A DNA stretch of 64,000 bases from Defluviitaleaceae bacterium (GTDB lineage Bacteria > Bacillota > Clostridia > Lachnospirales > WQUN01), in NCBI GenBank assembly GCA_009779755.1, contig WRDO01000015.1:1-64000 (forward strand), written 5' to 3'. Positions within the stretch are counted from its first letter, which is position 1, and each line of letters starts with the position of its first letter. Under the pieces are notes generated by a model. That model saw only the letters and a program-made list of their open reading frames with translations. It did not search any database and was not told where the DNA came from. Both the position numbers and the translations under genes were made by a program. Shown piece after piece: positions 49,880 through 59,380 of the stretch.

Positions 49880-51696
49880 CCGTACGGCAATCCAACCCTT
49901 CGTTGTTCGTATTGATGGGGACGGCGGCGGAGTTGGCCCCCGATTTGACCCGTATGTTAGCAAGCTACCGATTGCGGGCCGCGGCGTGTGTGATCGTACC
50001 CGATGTAAACGACAAAACACACCTGCGTGCGGAAATCAACCGCATACAACGGGATTATCTGCAACATTCCTACGCGACCGTGGGGATCGCGCGGGTGGGG
50101 TACGTCCTGCATGACGCTTATGAGCTGATCGCCATACGCGAACACGTTGAGGATATCCTGTCGCCCTTGTACCCTTCGAGCCTGATTACCGACGTATATT
50201 GGCTCACCGACGAAACAAGCACATTGGAAACCGATCGGCAACACAGAAGGAATGCCATGGAGGTACTGGAGGACGGCTTTCCCGATGCGCAGGTGTACCT
50301 GCTCTCCAACCTTAACAGCGCATCCCGCTATACCCCATGGGTTGATGTATTACAAACCATCGCGCTGCTGACATTGTTTAAGGACGGCGAACCGCGCGAA
50401 TACGCTGTGCCGCCCGACGCATCCCGCTACAACGAGCCTTTGTTCTTGCAAAATGCAAGCCGAGGAAAACCTTTCCTGACGGCGGGCAGCCAACGCTTAC
50501 AGATACCCCGAAAAGCCTTGCGCGCATTATTGCTCTCCGCGCTTTTGAAGCCTTTACCGATACCGCCGATGCCCGCGCCGCCGTTAACCTTAGATTCGAC
50601 CGGGGGCAAAGCCGCTTTATGGAAACCCGATGAGGAATTCCTCTCCGGTATAGCCCTGCCGCCCGAAGCCGATAAGATCATCCGCGATAAGATGACGCGG
50701 CGTACGATCATCAGCCGCTTGTTCGGGTCAAGGCTGGATACGATAGCCGACAGGGACCTGCCGAAACCGGACGGCACACCCCCCGCGGAATTGATGGAAC
50801 AATCCGATTTTGAACGGCTCTTAAGCGGATTCGGCCTGTTCGACGCGTTGGAGGTTACCAAACAGAACGGGCAATGGCCGATTTTTATCAGCAATATGAT
50901 CAACAACAACGAAATGGCCGTTTCCACCGCGCAAAAAAACTTGCAGACATGGCTCGACACACCGCAAGACCTGGCAACGCTCAAAGCCGACAAGCTGCCG
51001 TTATCGTTTATACAGCATACGCCCCATTACCCCTACACGATCGCCGCCGAATACTTAAAACGCAGGTTCCAAATCCGATCACACAAAAAATACGGCGAGG
51101 CATTGACGCGAATAGCGTCCCATGTAAACGAAATCAACGCCCGATTGGAAGAACGGCTCAAATTTATCACCGAAATACGCGTCCCGTATGACCGTGACGC
51201 GCAAGCCCTCACAGCCGATGATACGCCGTTGTCCGATACCCGCGATTATTTTTTAAACCTCTTCGCCGAATATGCGAGGAGGAACACGCAAGCACTGCGC
51301 GATTTGCTGATGTACCTGAGGGAACCGCTCCCCGCGGATTCGCCGACCTTACCCTTGGAGGAATACGTGGACAATCGGATTTTGACGGACCCGATTTTTG
51401 CCCGTTCCTTTACCGAAATGCTGACTTATGTCGCCGATGATACGTCCATCACCGAATGGGCGGTCAAGGCACGGCATACGCATATACGCCTGCGCTCCGG
51501 TTCATCGGTGCTGTATGGTGAAGCGAACCTGCACATGCCCGCCGATTGGGCCGCGCAGGTAAAGTGGGGATGCGAGTCGCAAGGCCTCGGGCGGGTCAAC
51601 CTTTTTACGGATTCCGCCACGGACCGCGTAAGCGTGTTGTACCATGCGGGGGCGTTCGCGCCGGGGGATTTATATTATGCGGATTTGTATCGCTAA
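49876..51696 (+). CDS. Protein of unknown function in the vWA/tubulin-like operon
   Basis: 606 aa, GTGA overlap with the tubulin-like gene. Confidence 0.8.
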   Translation: MTVRQSNPSLFVLMGTAAELAPDLTRMLASYRLRAAACVIVPDVNDKTHLRAEINRIQRDYLQHSYATVGIARVGYVLHDAYELIAIREHVEDILSPLYPSSLITDVYWLTDETSTLETDRQHRRNAMEVLEDGFPDAQVYLLSNLNSASRYTPWVDVLQTIALLTLFKDGEPREYAVPPDASRYNEPLFLQNASRGKPFLTAGSQRLQIPRKALRALLLSALLKPLPIPPMPAPPLTLDSTGGKAALWKPDEEFLSGIALPPEADKIIRDKMTRRTIISRLFGSRLDTIADRDLPKPDGTPPAELMEQSDFERLLSGFGLFDALEVTKQNGQWPIFISNMINNNEMAVSTAQKNLQTWLDTPQDLATLKADKLPLSFIQHTPHYPYTIAAEYLKRRFQIRSHKKYGEALTRIASHVNEINARLEERLKFITEIRVPYDRDAQALTADDTPLSDTRDYFLNLFAEYARRNTQALRDLLMYLREPLPADSPTLPLEEYVDNRILTDPIFARSFTEMLTYVADDTSITEWAVKARHTHIRLRSGSSVLYGEANLHMPADWAAQVKWGCESQGLGRVNLFTDSATDRVSVLYHAGAFAPGDLYYADLYR

Positions 51697-51741
51697 ACGA
51701 AGGCCGTCGCCCGAGCGTTGCGTTCGGATGGGTCGTTATAT

Positions 51742-52356
51742 ATGAGGACTTATGTTACCCGCCCCCATACCGAACCCGACATGGCCGTAACCCGCTTCAA
51801 ATGGCAAACCGATTTCGAGAACAACGTTTTGCTGTCGTGGACATGGCCGAAAAACGCGGACGTAAAATACATGCTGGCCGCGGCGACAACCGAAAACCCC
51901 GACGACCCGCTCGAATACCTGATGCAAAACCCCGCGCGCCATACCGTCATCACACGCAACCTGGCCGCCCACTACGCCGTACCCATCGGACCGGAGCCCA
52001 AGCGTTACATCCTTGCGCCCGCGTACCTGCAAGACAAGGAGATCACCGTGTACGGGCCCGCGCTCACTACCGACCTGCTCCACGCCAAGGCACACGCGCA
52101 CCTGCGCATCACCAACCGCCCCATACCCTTCGGCCCGTACAAGCGCGTGAGCTTTACGATAACGTTCGACGACGGCCACGCCGCGGCCATCGGTAAGGAT
52201 GCCCTCCGATATCACCTGTACGAATACAGCCGTTTGATCGGCACCTATCCGTTGGACGAGGGGATCATGGCGGGCGGATATATGTACATTAAGAAAACCC
52301 AGCACATACGCTTTTTCATAAATGACGAATACGCTCATCTCATCGCATTGGTATAG
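51742..52356 (+). CDS. Protein of unknown function (beta-rich, possibly Ig/FN3-like repeats)
   Basis: 'FENNVLLSWTWPKNADVKYMLAA' and 'YKRVSFTITFDDGH'; start at ATG 51742. Confidence 0.75.
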   Translation: MRTYVTRPHTEPDMAVTRFKWQTDFENNVLLSWTWPKNADVKYMLAAATTENPDDPLEYLMQNPARHTVITRNLAAHYAVPIGPEPKRYILAPAYLQDKEITVYGPALTTDLLHAKAHAHLRITNRPIPFGPYKRVSFTITFDDGHAAAIGKDALRYHLYEYSRLIGTYPLDEGIMAGGYMYIKKTQHIRFFINDEYAHLIALV

Positions 52357-52368
52357 GAAGGTGTAACG

Positions 52369-53799
52369 ATGGAAGCGACAAAAAGGCATGTCATCTGCCC
52401 ATACTGTTGTCACAAGTTTGGGCATAGGGAAGCGGACTTCAGGCTTTCGGGCGCATCCGAGGGTAAAGCGGTAAAGACCCGCGGGCGGCCGCGCAAATCG
52501 GGCCCCGACAAGGTGCTCGACTTGCATTTGCAAAAATATAACCTCGAAATCTTGCAAAGCTCTCCCACCGATGCCAAAAAGAATGCCATGGAATACCCCG
52601 CCGTTTCTTTGGGTGACAAGGGCGTACATTATTCCGAGGAGGATTTCGCGCGGCGCGGGTTGATCGACCAAATCACCTATGTGGACCCCAAAGGTTATAA
52701 ATACACCTCCGATATACGCCTGTGCCCTAACTGCCACAACGTACTGCCCACCGGCTACGGCTTGCGCGATACCCTGCTCATCTCCATTTTAGGCGACGCG
52801 CGAAGCGGTAAGTCGGTGTTCCTAACCATGCTCATCGCGGAGTTGGAAAACAACCCCGACCTTACGTCCAAGCTGACCTTCATCGGCGACGCGCGCGTGC
52901 GCGATATATTCACGGAAAATTACCAAAAACCCCTCTTAAAGGAACATACGCTGGTCTCCTCCACCAAGCGCAAAAAGATCCCCCCCTTCGCGTTTAACTT
53001 CTGGTACCAATACAAAACCGAAGGCGGCGCCGTGGCGGAGAACAACCTCGACATCATCTTCTACGACATAGCGGGCGAGGACCTGCGCGACGACCACGCG
53101 ATACGGCAGAACGGCTTTAACATACGCGATTCCTCGGGGCTTATCTTCCTCGCCGACCCCACCAACTTCAACATGCTTAAGGATTTGTTCCGTTTTTCGG
53201 ACGACGCGCTGATCGATGCCGTACCCGCGGACAACTCCAACCAACATATCTTCAATACCCTGTACAACTACTTCATCGGGCTGGAGAAGGACAAGTCAAA
53301 GATACCGTTTGCGCTTGCGCTGTCCAAGGCGGACTTGTTCCGTTACGCACGGTTCGATTTCTTCGACAACAAGCCCGAAAACCGTATACAGAATTTGCTG
53401 GACGACGAATCGCACAAGGATGCGCTCAATATGCGTTGCGCCAAAGCATTAAACCTTGAGGTGCGCGAATTGTTCGCCCATTTGCGGGAGGACGCGCTGG
53501 TAAACAACGCCATGGGTTGCTTCGCCGCGGTTAATTGCTTCGCGGTTTCGTCCCTCGGCAAAAAACCCACCGTGGAGCAGGTGGTCAACCCGAATTCCAA
53601 CGAAACGATCGAAAAGGGCTATATCGACGGCCCGCCCGTACCCTTCCGCGTGAAGGAAGCCTTCTACTGGATACTCATGAAGAACGGCTTGCTCTACCGG
53701 AACGAAAACCAGAAATACACCCTCTCCGGCCAAAGCGGCGCGTTAACTTCACGGGACGGATGGTGGGGGAAACTCCTTCGTTTATTCGGAATAAAATAG
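52369..53799 (+). CDS. Zinc-ribbon + AT-hook-like + P-loop GTPase-like protein
   Basis: 'CPYCCHKFGH', 'KTRGRPRKSG', second CPNCHN, P-loop 'GDARSGKSVFL', G3-like 'YDIAGEDLRDD', G4-like 'LSKADLF'. Confidence 0.85.
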   Translation: MEATKRHVICPYCCHKFGHREADFRLSGASEGKAVKTRGRPRKSGPDKVLDLHLQKYNLEILQSSPTDAKKNAMEYPAVSLGDKGVHYSEEDFARRGLIDQITYVDPKGYKYTSDIRLCPNCHNVLPTGYGLRDTLLISILGDARSGKSVFLTMLIAELENNPDLTSKLTFIGDARVRDIFTENYQKPLLKEHTLVSSTKRKKIPPFAFNFWYQYKTEGGAVAENNLDIIFYDIAGEDLRDDHAIRQNGFNIRDSSGLIFLADPTNFNMLKDLFRFSDDALIDAVPADNSNQHIFNTLYNYFIGLEKDKSKIPFALALSKADLFRYARFDFFDNKPENRIQNLLDDESHKDALNMRCAKALNLEVRELFAHLREDALVNNAMGCFAAVNCFAVSSLGKKPTVEQVVNPNSNETIEKGYIDGPPVPFRVKEAFYWILMKNGLLYRNENQKYTLSGQSGALTSRDGWWGKLLRLFGIK

Positions 53800-53800
53800 C

Positions 53801-56800
53801 ATGAACGCGCTTAACGCGATCAACCCCGCCCATCTGACGGCGATGATGTTCTTCGTCGTGAGTGTGGGGTATTTATATGTCTTTATACATGACATTTTTA
53901 ATGAAATAAGGTCCAAGGTCTTCCGCGAATACCTGATCGCGGGTATGTGCGTCTTCGTGGCGTGTTTGTTCTACGGGTTTATGACCTTTTCGCGCGACCA
54001 TGAATTGCTGCGCGTCTTTTGGACGATCGCCTATATCGCTTATTTTATGTTCCTGCCCTTGTGGATACGTTTTACCTCCAACATGATTACACTCAAACAC
54101 AAAGCCACGCGGTTTATTTTCCGCCATTTGCTTGTGTGGATATCGGTTTTCCTTTCAGCCGTCATCATTTTTTATGACAATGTCTTTTTCCGCGAAACGA
54201 TTTTGGGTACGCAGTTCTATTACGCGGAAAGCGCGTTCTTCCGTTTTGTCGGCGTGTACGTGTTTATCCTGTGCGTCTTCGTTTTCGTCGCGCATATCAA
54301 GTGGTGGACCCATTCCACCATGAAGCGTATCCGCGACCAACAGCGGACGTTTTTATTGTTTACCATCGTGTTTGCGCCCGTAGGTTTTGTGACGGATTTT
54401 ATCATACCCGCGTTTACCGACTTTACGATTACGCCGCTGGTTTCGGTTTTGTTGTTCCCCGCGTCGCTTCACCTGTTCGTCTCCATGAAGAGGAATAAAA
54501 CCATGAACATCACCGTCCGCAACGTGGCGGAATACATATTCAAATCCATTACGATACCCACGCTGGTGCTTGACCATAACAACGTCGTGTATTTGGAAAA
54601 TAACAGCTCGCTGCGTTTCTTCGGCGCGGATAAGGCCGGTAAACCCATCGCCGACATCGTTTGTTTGGATGATTGGGACACCGACAGGGATTTTAACAAC
54701 ATACCCGTCCAAACGGCGCGCGGTACGCGTATCTGCGACGTTATGCTTACCGTGGAGAAGGATAAATACGGCGACGCGCTTTGCAAGGTGTTGTTGTTTA
54801 AGGACATCACCGAACTGCGCGAAGCAATCAACGGCGCCACGCACGAGCTCGCCATACAATTGGATCGGGAAAGGGAAATGAGCGTGGCCCTCGCCTCCGC
54901 CAACCAAGCCAAGTCCAACTTCCTGGCGAATATGAGCCACGAAATCCGCACCCCCATGAACGTCATCATCGGTTTTACGGAGCTTTTGCTGGAGGAGGAA
55001 AACGCGGAAATCGTCGCCTCGGATTATTTGAAGAAGATAAACACCGCCGGGCGGACGCTCTTGGAATTAATCAACGACATTCTGGACATATCCAAAATCG
55101 AATCCAAAAAATTTACGCTGACGGAAGTACGGTACGACTTGGCCTCCATGCTTAACGACACCATCACCATCAGCAGCGTTAAAAAGGAAGACAAACCCAT
55201 CCGTTTTATATTGGACGTATGCGGTGAGCCGTTCGCCTACGTGATGGGCGACAACCTGCGCGTCAAGCAGGTGTTGATCAACCTGTTGGGCAACGCGTTT
55301 AAATATACCCGCGAAGGGACGGTCACGCTTAAGGTCGATTGCGTACGTGAAGGTAATGATATCCTCTTCACCTACACGATTAAGGATACGGGCATCGGTA
55401 TGCGCCCCGAGGATATGGATAAGATCTTTTCCGATTACAACCAAGTGAACACCCAAGCCAACCGCGCCATCGAGGGTACGGGGCTGGGGCTTTCCATCGC
55501 GAAGGGTTTGGCGAAATTGATGGGCGGTTCCATCGCCGTGGAAAGCGTATACGGCTTGGGTTCCGTTTTCACCTTTACCCTGCGCCAAGGTTTTGTATCC
55601 GACGAACGCATCACGTACAGGACGCTGTCATCCCTGAGCAACTTTACCTACACGGAATCAAAGCCGGTAAAACAACTCGAACGGCTCGACCTGAGCCATG
55701 CGAGGGTGCTTGTGGTGGACGATTCCCCCACCAACATCGCCGTGGCGCGGGGCATACTGAGCAGATACAAGATGAAGGTGGACTGCATAACCAACGGCCA
55801 AGACGCCATAATTCGGATAAGAACGGGCGAACCTTCCTATCACGCTGTTTTTATGGACCATATGATGCCCGGTATGGACGGTATAGAAGCGACGCAGCGT
55901 ATCCGTTCGCTGGGTACGCCGTATGCGGCTAATATCCCCATCATCGCGCTGACCGCAAACGCCTTAGAGGGTAACGAGGAGATGTTCCTCGGCGAATGCT
56001 TCAACGCCTTCTTGCCCAAGCCCATCGATACGGCAAGGCTGGACAGAATCCTGCGCGAATGGGTGCTTCCCGCCGTATCGGACGGGGACGGAGAGGATAC
56101 CCCCGACACGCACGATTATGTGTTGATCGCGGATGATTCCCCCACCAACCTAACCGTCGCCGTGTCCGCGTTTGTTAAGCACGGGGTCAAGCCCGTTTGC
56201 GTATCGGGCGGCGAAGCGGCCGTCGAGCGCGTCAGGCACGGCAAACCCCTGTACAGCGCGATATTTATGGATTACATGATGCCGGGGATAAACGGCGCCG
56301 ACGCGGTCAAACGTATCCGCGCGTTAGGCACCGATTATGCCGTACGCGTACCCATTATCGCGCTTACGGGTAAAAACGACGAGGGATCGGAGCAATTTTT
56401 CTTAGATAAGGGCTTCGACGCTTATCTGCCCAAGCCCCTCAGCTCCGAAAGTATCAGCGCGGTGCTCAAACGGTTTGTACATAACAAAGGCAACGATGCC
56501 GTATACGGACTGCCGCACGTCGATACGGGGGCGGCACTCGCCCTGTACGACGGCGACGCGGAAATGTTGAATAATATTTTGCAATCCTTCGCCGAAAACA
56601 TACCCGCGCAACTGACGCGTATGCGCGTGCCGTCCGCGCAAAGCCTAAATGATTACGCGATCGACGCCCACACGATAAACGGCGCGGCATCAAGCATCGG
56701 GGCGACCGATATCGCGGAACGCGCCGTGGGACTTGAAAAGTTGGCGTTGGCGGGGGATATCGACGGTATCACACAAAAGAATGAGGCATTCATACGCGAC

Positions 56801-56839
56801 GTTGAAGCATTGATTGCCGAAATAAAAAAAGGACGGTAA
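53801..56839 (+). CDS. Hybrid sensor histidine kinase (multi-TM, PAS-like, HisKA-HATPase, REC-REC-Hpt), paralogue of 25713-28796
   Basis: 'FLANMSHEIRTPMNVIIGFTEL', 'GTGLGLSIAKGL', two REC domains, C-terminal Hpt 'DAHTINGAASSIGA'; starts 1 nt after the GTPase-like stop codon. Confidence 0.93.
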   Translation: MNALNAINPAHLTAMMFFVVSVGYLYVFIHDIFNEIRSKVFREYLIAGMCVFVACLFYGFMTFSRDHELLRVFWTIAYIAYFMFLPLWIRFTSNMITLKHKATRFIFRHLLVWISVFLSAVIIFYDNVFFRETILGTQFYYAESAFFRFVGVYVFILCVFVFVAHIKWWTHSTMKRIRDQQRTFLLFTIVFAPVGFVTDFIIPAFTDFTITPLVSVLLFPASLHLFVSMKRNKTMNITVRNVAEYIFKSITIPTLVLDHNNVVYLENNSSLRFFGADKAGKPIADIVCLDDWDTDRDFNNIPVQTARGTRICDVMLTVEKDKYGDALCKVLLFKDITELREAINGATHELAIQLDREREMSVALASANQAKSNFLANMSHEIRTPMNVIIGFTELLLEEENAEIVASDYLKKINTAGRTLLELINDILDISKIESKKFTLTEVRYDLASMLNDTITISSVKKEDKPIRFILDVCGEPFAYVMGDNLRVKQVLINLLGNAFKYTREGTVTLKVDCVREGNDILFTYTIKDTGIGMRPEDMDKIFSDYNQVNTQANRAIEGTGLGLSIAKGLAKLMGGSIAVESVYGLGSVFTFTLRQGFVSDERITYRTLSSLSNFTYTESKPVKQLERLDLSHARVLVVDDSPTNIAVARGILSRYKMKVDCITNGQDAIIRIRTGEPSYHAVFMDHMMPGMDGIEATQRIRSLGTPYAANIPIIALTANALEGNEEMFLGECFNAFLPKPIDTARLDRILREWVLPAVSDGDGEDTPDTHDYVLIADDSPTNLTVAVSAFVKHGVKPVCVSGGEAAVERVRHGKPLYSAIFMDYMMPGINGADAVKRIRALGTDYAVRVPIIALTGKNDEGSEQFFLDKGFDAYLPKPLSSESISAVLKRFVHNKGNDAVYGLPHVDTGAALALYDGDAEMLNNILQSFAENIPAQLTRMRVPSAQSLNDYAIDAHTINGAASSIGATDIAERAVGLEKLALAGDIDGITQKNEAFIRDVEALIAEIKKGR

Positions 56840-56863
56840 CCGCCGCCCAAAATTACGCGGAAG

Positions 56864-57169
56864 CTACCGCGCTATATTGCGGAAAATAATTTCCGTGGGT
56901 TTTACCAAGCCCAACCGCTCCCGTGCCTGACGTTCGATATAAGCATCGCTGCCGATGAAGGCGATCTGCCGTTCCAGTTCCTCATGCGCGCTTACGGCGC
57001 GTTCGATTTCGACCTTAACCTGCTCGATATCGTTACGCAACGCGGAATATAGTGCGGCTTGGTCGATCGCCAGCCACCCAAAGGACCCCGCCAACGCCAA
57101 CCAAAAGACCATATACAACAGCCAGCGTATCCTTCTCTTTTTTTTAATCGGGGTTTTCTTTTTTTCCAT
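56864..57169 (-). CDS. Septum formation initiator family protein (DivIC/FtsB-like)
   Basis: One TM then coiled coil, 'ERQARERLGLVKPTEIIF'. Confidence 0.88.
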   Translation of the reverse strand: MEKKKTPIKKKRRIRWLLYMVFWLALAGSFGWLAIDQAALYSALRNDIEQVKVEIERAVSAHEELERQIAFIGSDAYIERQARERLGLVKPTEIIFRNIAR

Positions 57170-57173
57170 GCGT

Positions 57174-57674
57174 TTATACCTTCTTCCGTATCACCGCCCA
57201 ATTGCGGACGGTTTTCCGTGCCTTCATTCTGCCATAACGCCTGATGCCGCGCAAGCGTTTGTGTACGAATTGTCCCGCCTTCTTAGCAGGCGGTGCGGCG
57301 AACGCCAGCAGCAAACGCAACGGAAGCAGGATAATACGAAAGACGGCGGCTACGACCTTCTTTATATATTCCACCACCGCCACACTTACCCATATGATTA
57401 TACGGCTGACGGTGACGAAGTACAGCGTAACGCCCAACCCCATACCCAGCAAGGCAAAGAATCGGATCTCGCCGTAATTACGGTGCAGCATATAATAAAA
57501 GACCAATACCGTCACCGCCAGCCAAAAAAACAGGTCCTCCAGTTGGACCGCCCATTTGCCGTGCGGCGCGGTCCTGCGTAAGACCCGAAAAAAATCATAA
57601 AATACACCCACCGCGCCGCCGACCACCACCGTGGCAACAAACAGCCACGCCTGCGCGGGCATGGATAGGATCAT
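57174..57674 (-). CDS. yabQ: Spore cortex biosynthesis protein YabQ-like
   Basis: 'VVGGAVGVFYDFFRVLRR', multi-TM, position between yabP and divIC. Confidence 0.85.
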   Translation of the reverse strand: MILSMPAQAWLFVATVVVGGAVGVFYDFFRVLRRTAPHGKWAVQLEDLFFWLAVTVLVFYYMLHRNYGEIRFFALLGMGLGVTLYFVTVSRIIIWVSVAVVEYIKKVVAAVFRIILLPLRLLLAFAAPPAKKAGQFVHKRLRGIRRYGRMKARKTVRNWAVIRKKV

Positions 57675-58004
57675 TTATCGAAACATCCTTCCCAGCAACG
57701 ATTTCGCCTTAGCCGGACCGCCGGGGTTTTCGTACGTGACGCCGTCGATCTCACCCGATACCGACAGCTCCCCGCTGTCCAAATTGATCTTGTTTACGTG
57801 CAGGTTACCGCCCTTAATAATAATGACGCCCATCTCAGTCTCGCCGATCACCGATTCCTCGTCAAACGAAATCACATCAATGAGTCCCGTCACTTGTACG
57901 TGCTCCCGCTTATCCACCTGCAGCATATGCCGCGACGCGCTTCGTTTCTTCTCCTCAGGTCGCACTAAATCGGGTCGGTCGGGTCGGTGCGTTGACATTG
58001 GCAT
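57675..58004 (-). CDS. yabP: Sporulation protein YabP
   Basis: 'ITGLIDVISFDEESVIGETEMGVIIIKGGNLHVNKINLDSGELSVSGEIDGVTY'-like YabP core. Confidence 0.9.
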   Translation of the reverse strand: MPMSTHRPDRPDLVRPEEKKRSASRHMLQVDKREHVQVTGLIDVISFDEESVIGETEMGVIIIKGGNLHVNKINLDSGELSVSGEIDGVTYENPGGPAKAKSLLGRMFR

Positions 58005-58116
58005 GGTTGGCCCCCTTTTGAAATTTATATATGTATATGCGCAGGGTTATTGTATAATGACGGCATACAATATGATGGGAAACCAAACAAACGGATAAAA
58101 GGGGAGTGGATACGGA

Positions 58117-59016
58117 ATGACTAATATCGCGGGGATGCCGGCGGGGATTTTTATTAAAAAAGTACGTAAGCAAAGAAGGTTGTCGCAACAGGAATTGGCT
58201 ATCGACATTTTGGACAGGACCCTAATATCAAGGCTGGAAAAAGGGAAGTACATGCCTCCCTACGATAAGCTGGCGCAATTGGTGGAACGCTTGGGCTTTG
58301 GTGCGGATATTATCGGTACGGATGAACGGCAATGGAAAGGTGAAATTGAAGGTTTATTATCGCGAAGGGAAACCGACCTTGCCGAACGGTTAATTGATAA
58401 ATTGGAAAATGACGATGGTTTTATTTCGAATGAAATCAACCGGCAATTCCTTATCGTCGCCAAGGTTGCCGCCGCAATCATAAAGAAAGAAATCCCCGGT
58501 AAAATTTTCGCATTTATCAGGAAAGGGTTATCCATCACCATCCCTTTCTTTAATGAAAAATACATTGAAGATTATCTATTGACCGGTAATGACATACAAT
58601 TAATTAATCAATTAACTATCACATATTGGGATACCGGGGAACGCGACAAAGCCATCGATTTAATGATGGCTTTAATACGTAACTTTGATAAATCATGCGC
58701 GGATCTGCGATATCGCAGCCAACATTATCCAACTTTGGTATATAACCTGACGTCTTATTTACGGGACATGAAACGCAACGAGGAAGCCCTTCATTTATGC
58801 GATATGGGTATTGTTTTATGTCTTAGTGCAAACGCATTGTTTACATTGCCTTTATTAATATCCAACAAGGCTTGTTGCCTGCTGGATATGAATAATAGAG
58901 ATGAAAGTCTCCATCTTTTCCGTCAGTCGTTTTATTTGTTTGACGCCTACAGAATGTTTGACCACAAGGAAACCGAAAGATTATTTGTCAAAGATAATTT
59001 TGGTATATCGTTGTGA
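58117..59016 (+). CDS. XRE-family HTH + TPR-like regulator (RNPP/Rgg-like), copy 1
   Basis: HTH 'IKKVRKQRRLSQQELAIDILDRTLISRLEKGKYMPPYDKLAQLVERLGF', helical repeat C-terminus. Confidence 0.88.
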   Translation: MTNIAGMPAGIFIKKVRKQRRLSQQELAIDILDRTLISRLEKGKYMPPYDKLAQLVERLGFGADIIGTDERQWKGEIEGLLSRRETDLAERLIDKLENDDGFISNEINRQFLIVAKVAAAIIKKEIPGKIFAFIRKGLSITIPFFNEKYIEDYLLTGNDIQLINQLTITYWDTGERDKAIDLMMALIRNFDKSCADLRYRSQHYPTLVYNLTSYLRDMKRNEEALHLCDMGIVLCLSANALFTLPLLISNKACCLLDMNNRDESLHLFRQSFYLFDAYRMFDHKETERLFVKDNFGISL

Positions 59017-59026
59017 TTCACCCAAT

Positions 59027-59209
59027 TCACAAATTAGGCATCGGTTTAATAGGTTGCGGGGGATGGTTTGAATACGGTTGAAAAATTTCGTATTCAACAC
59101 AACAATACGCCGATATATAATTTTTTTGTTTTATGATTGTTTCCGTTGCGGCAACATTCGCCAATACAACACCCAAGCAGACGATAACCATCATTAACAT
59201 CTTTTTCAT
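59027..59209 (-). CDS. Short secreted peptide precursor, candidate pheromone 1
   Basis: MKKMLMMVIVCLGVVLANVAATETIIKQKNYISAYCCVEYEIFQPYSNHPPQPIKPMPNL; SD ggaggttagttatg; convergent with the regulator. Confidence 0.75.
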   Translation of the reverse strand: MKKMLMMVIVCLGVVLANVAATETIIKQKNYISAYCCVEYEIFQPYSNHPPQPIKPMPNL

Positions 59210-59261
59210 AACTAACCTCCTATAATTTGTTTGGATTCGATTTTATTCCATATGCTTCGAC

Positions 59262-59299
59262 AAAAGTGTGAAAATCCGTCACAAATCCGTCACACTTTT
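59262..59299. promoter_or_regulatory. Inverted repeat AAAAGTGTGA...TCACACTTTT in the divergent intergenic region, candidate operator
   Basis: aaaagtgtgaaaatccgtcacaaatccgtcacactttt, perfect 10-bp arms. Confidence 0.6.
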
Positions 59300-59380
59300 T
59301 TATTTTTTTGTGATGCCTTTGCACACATTATGAAATATATAAATTTATAATCCAATTATAAAATTTAGGAGGATTTAATC

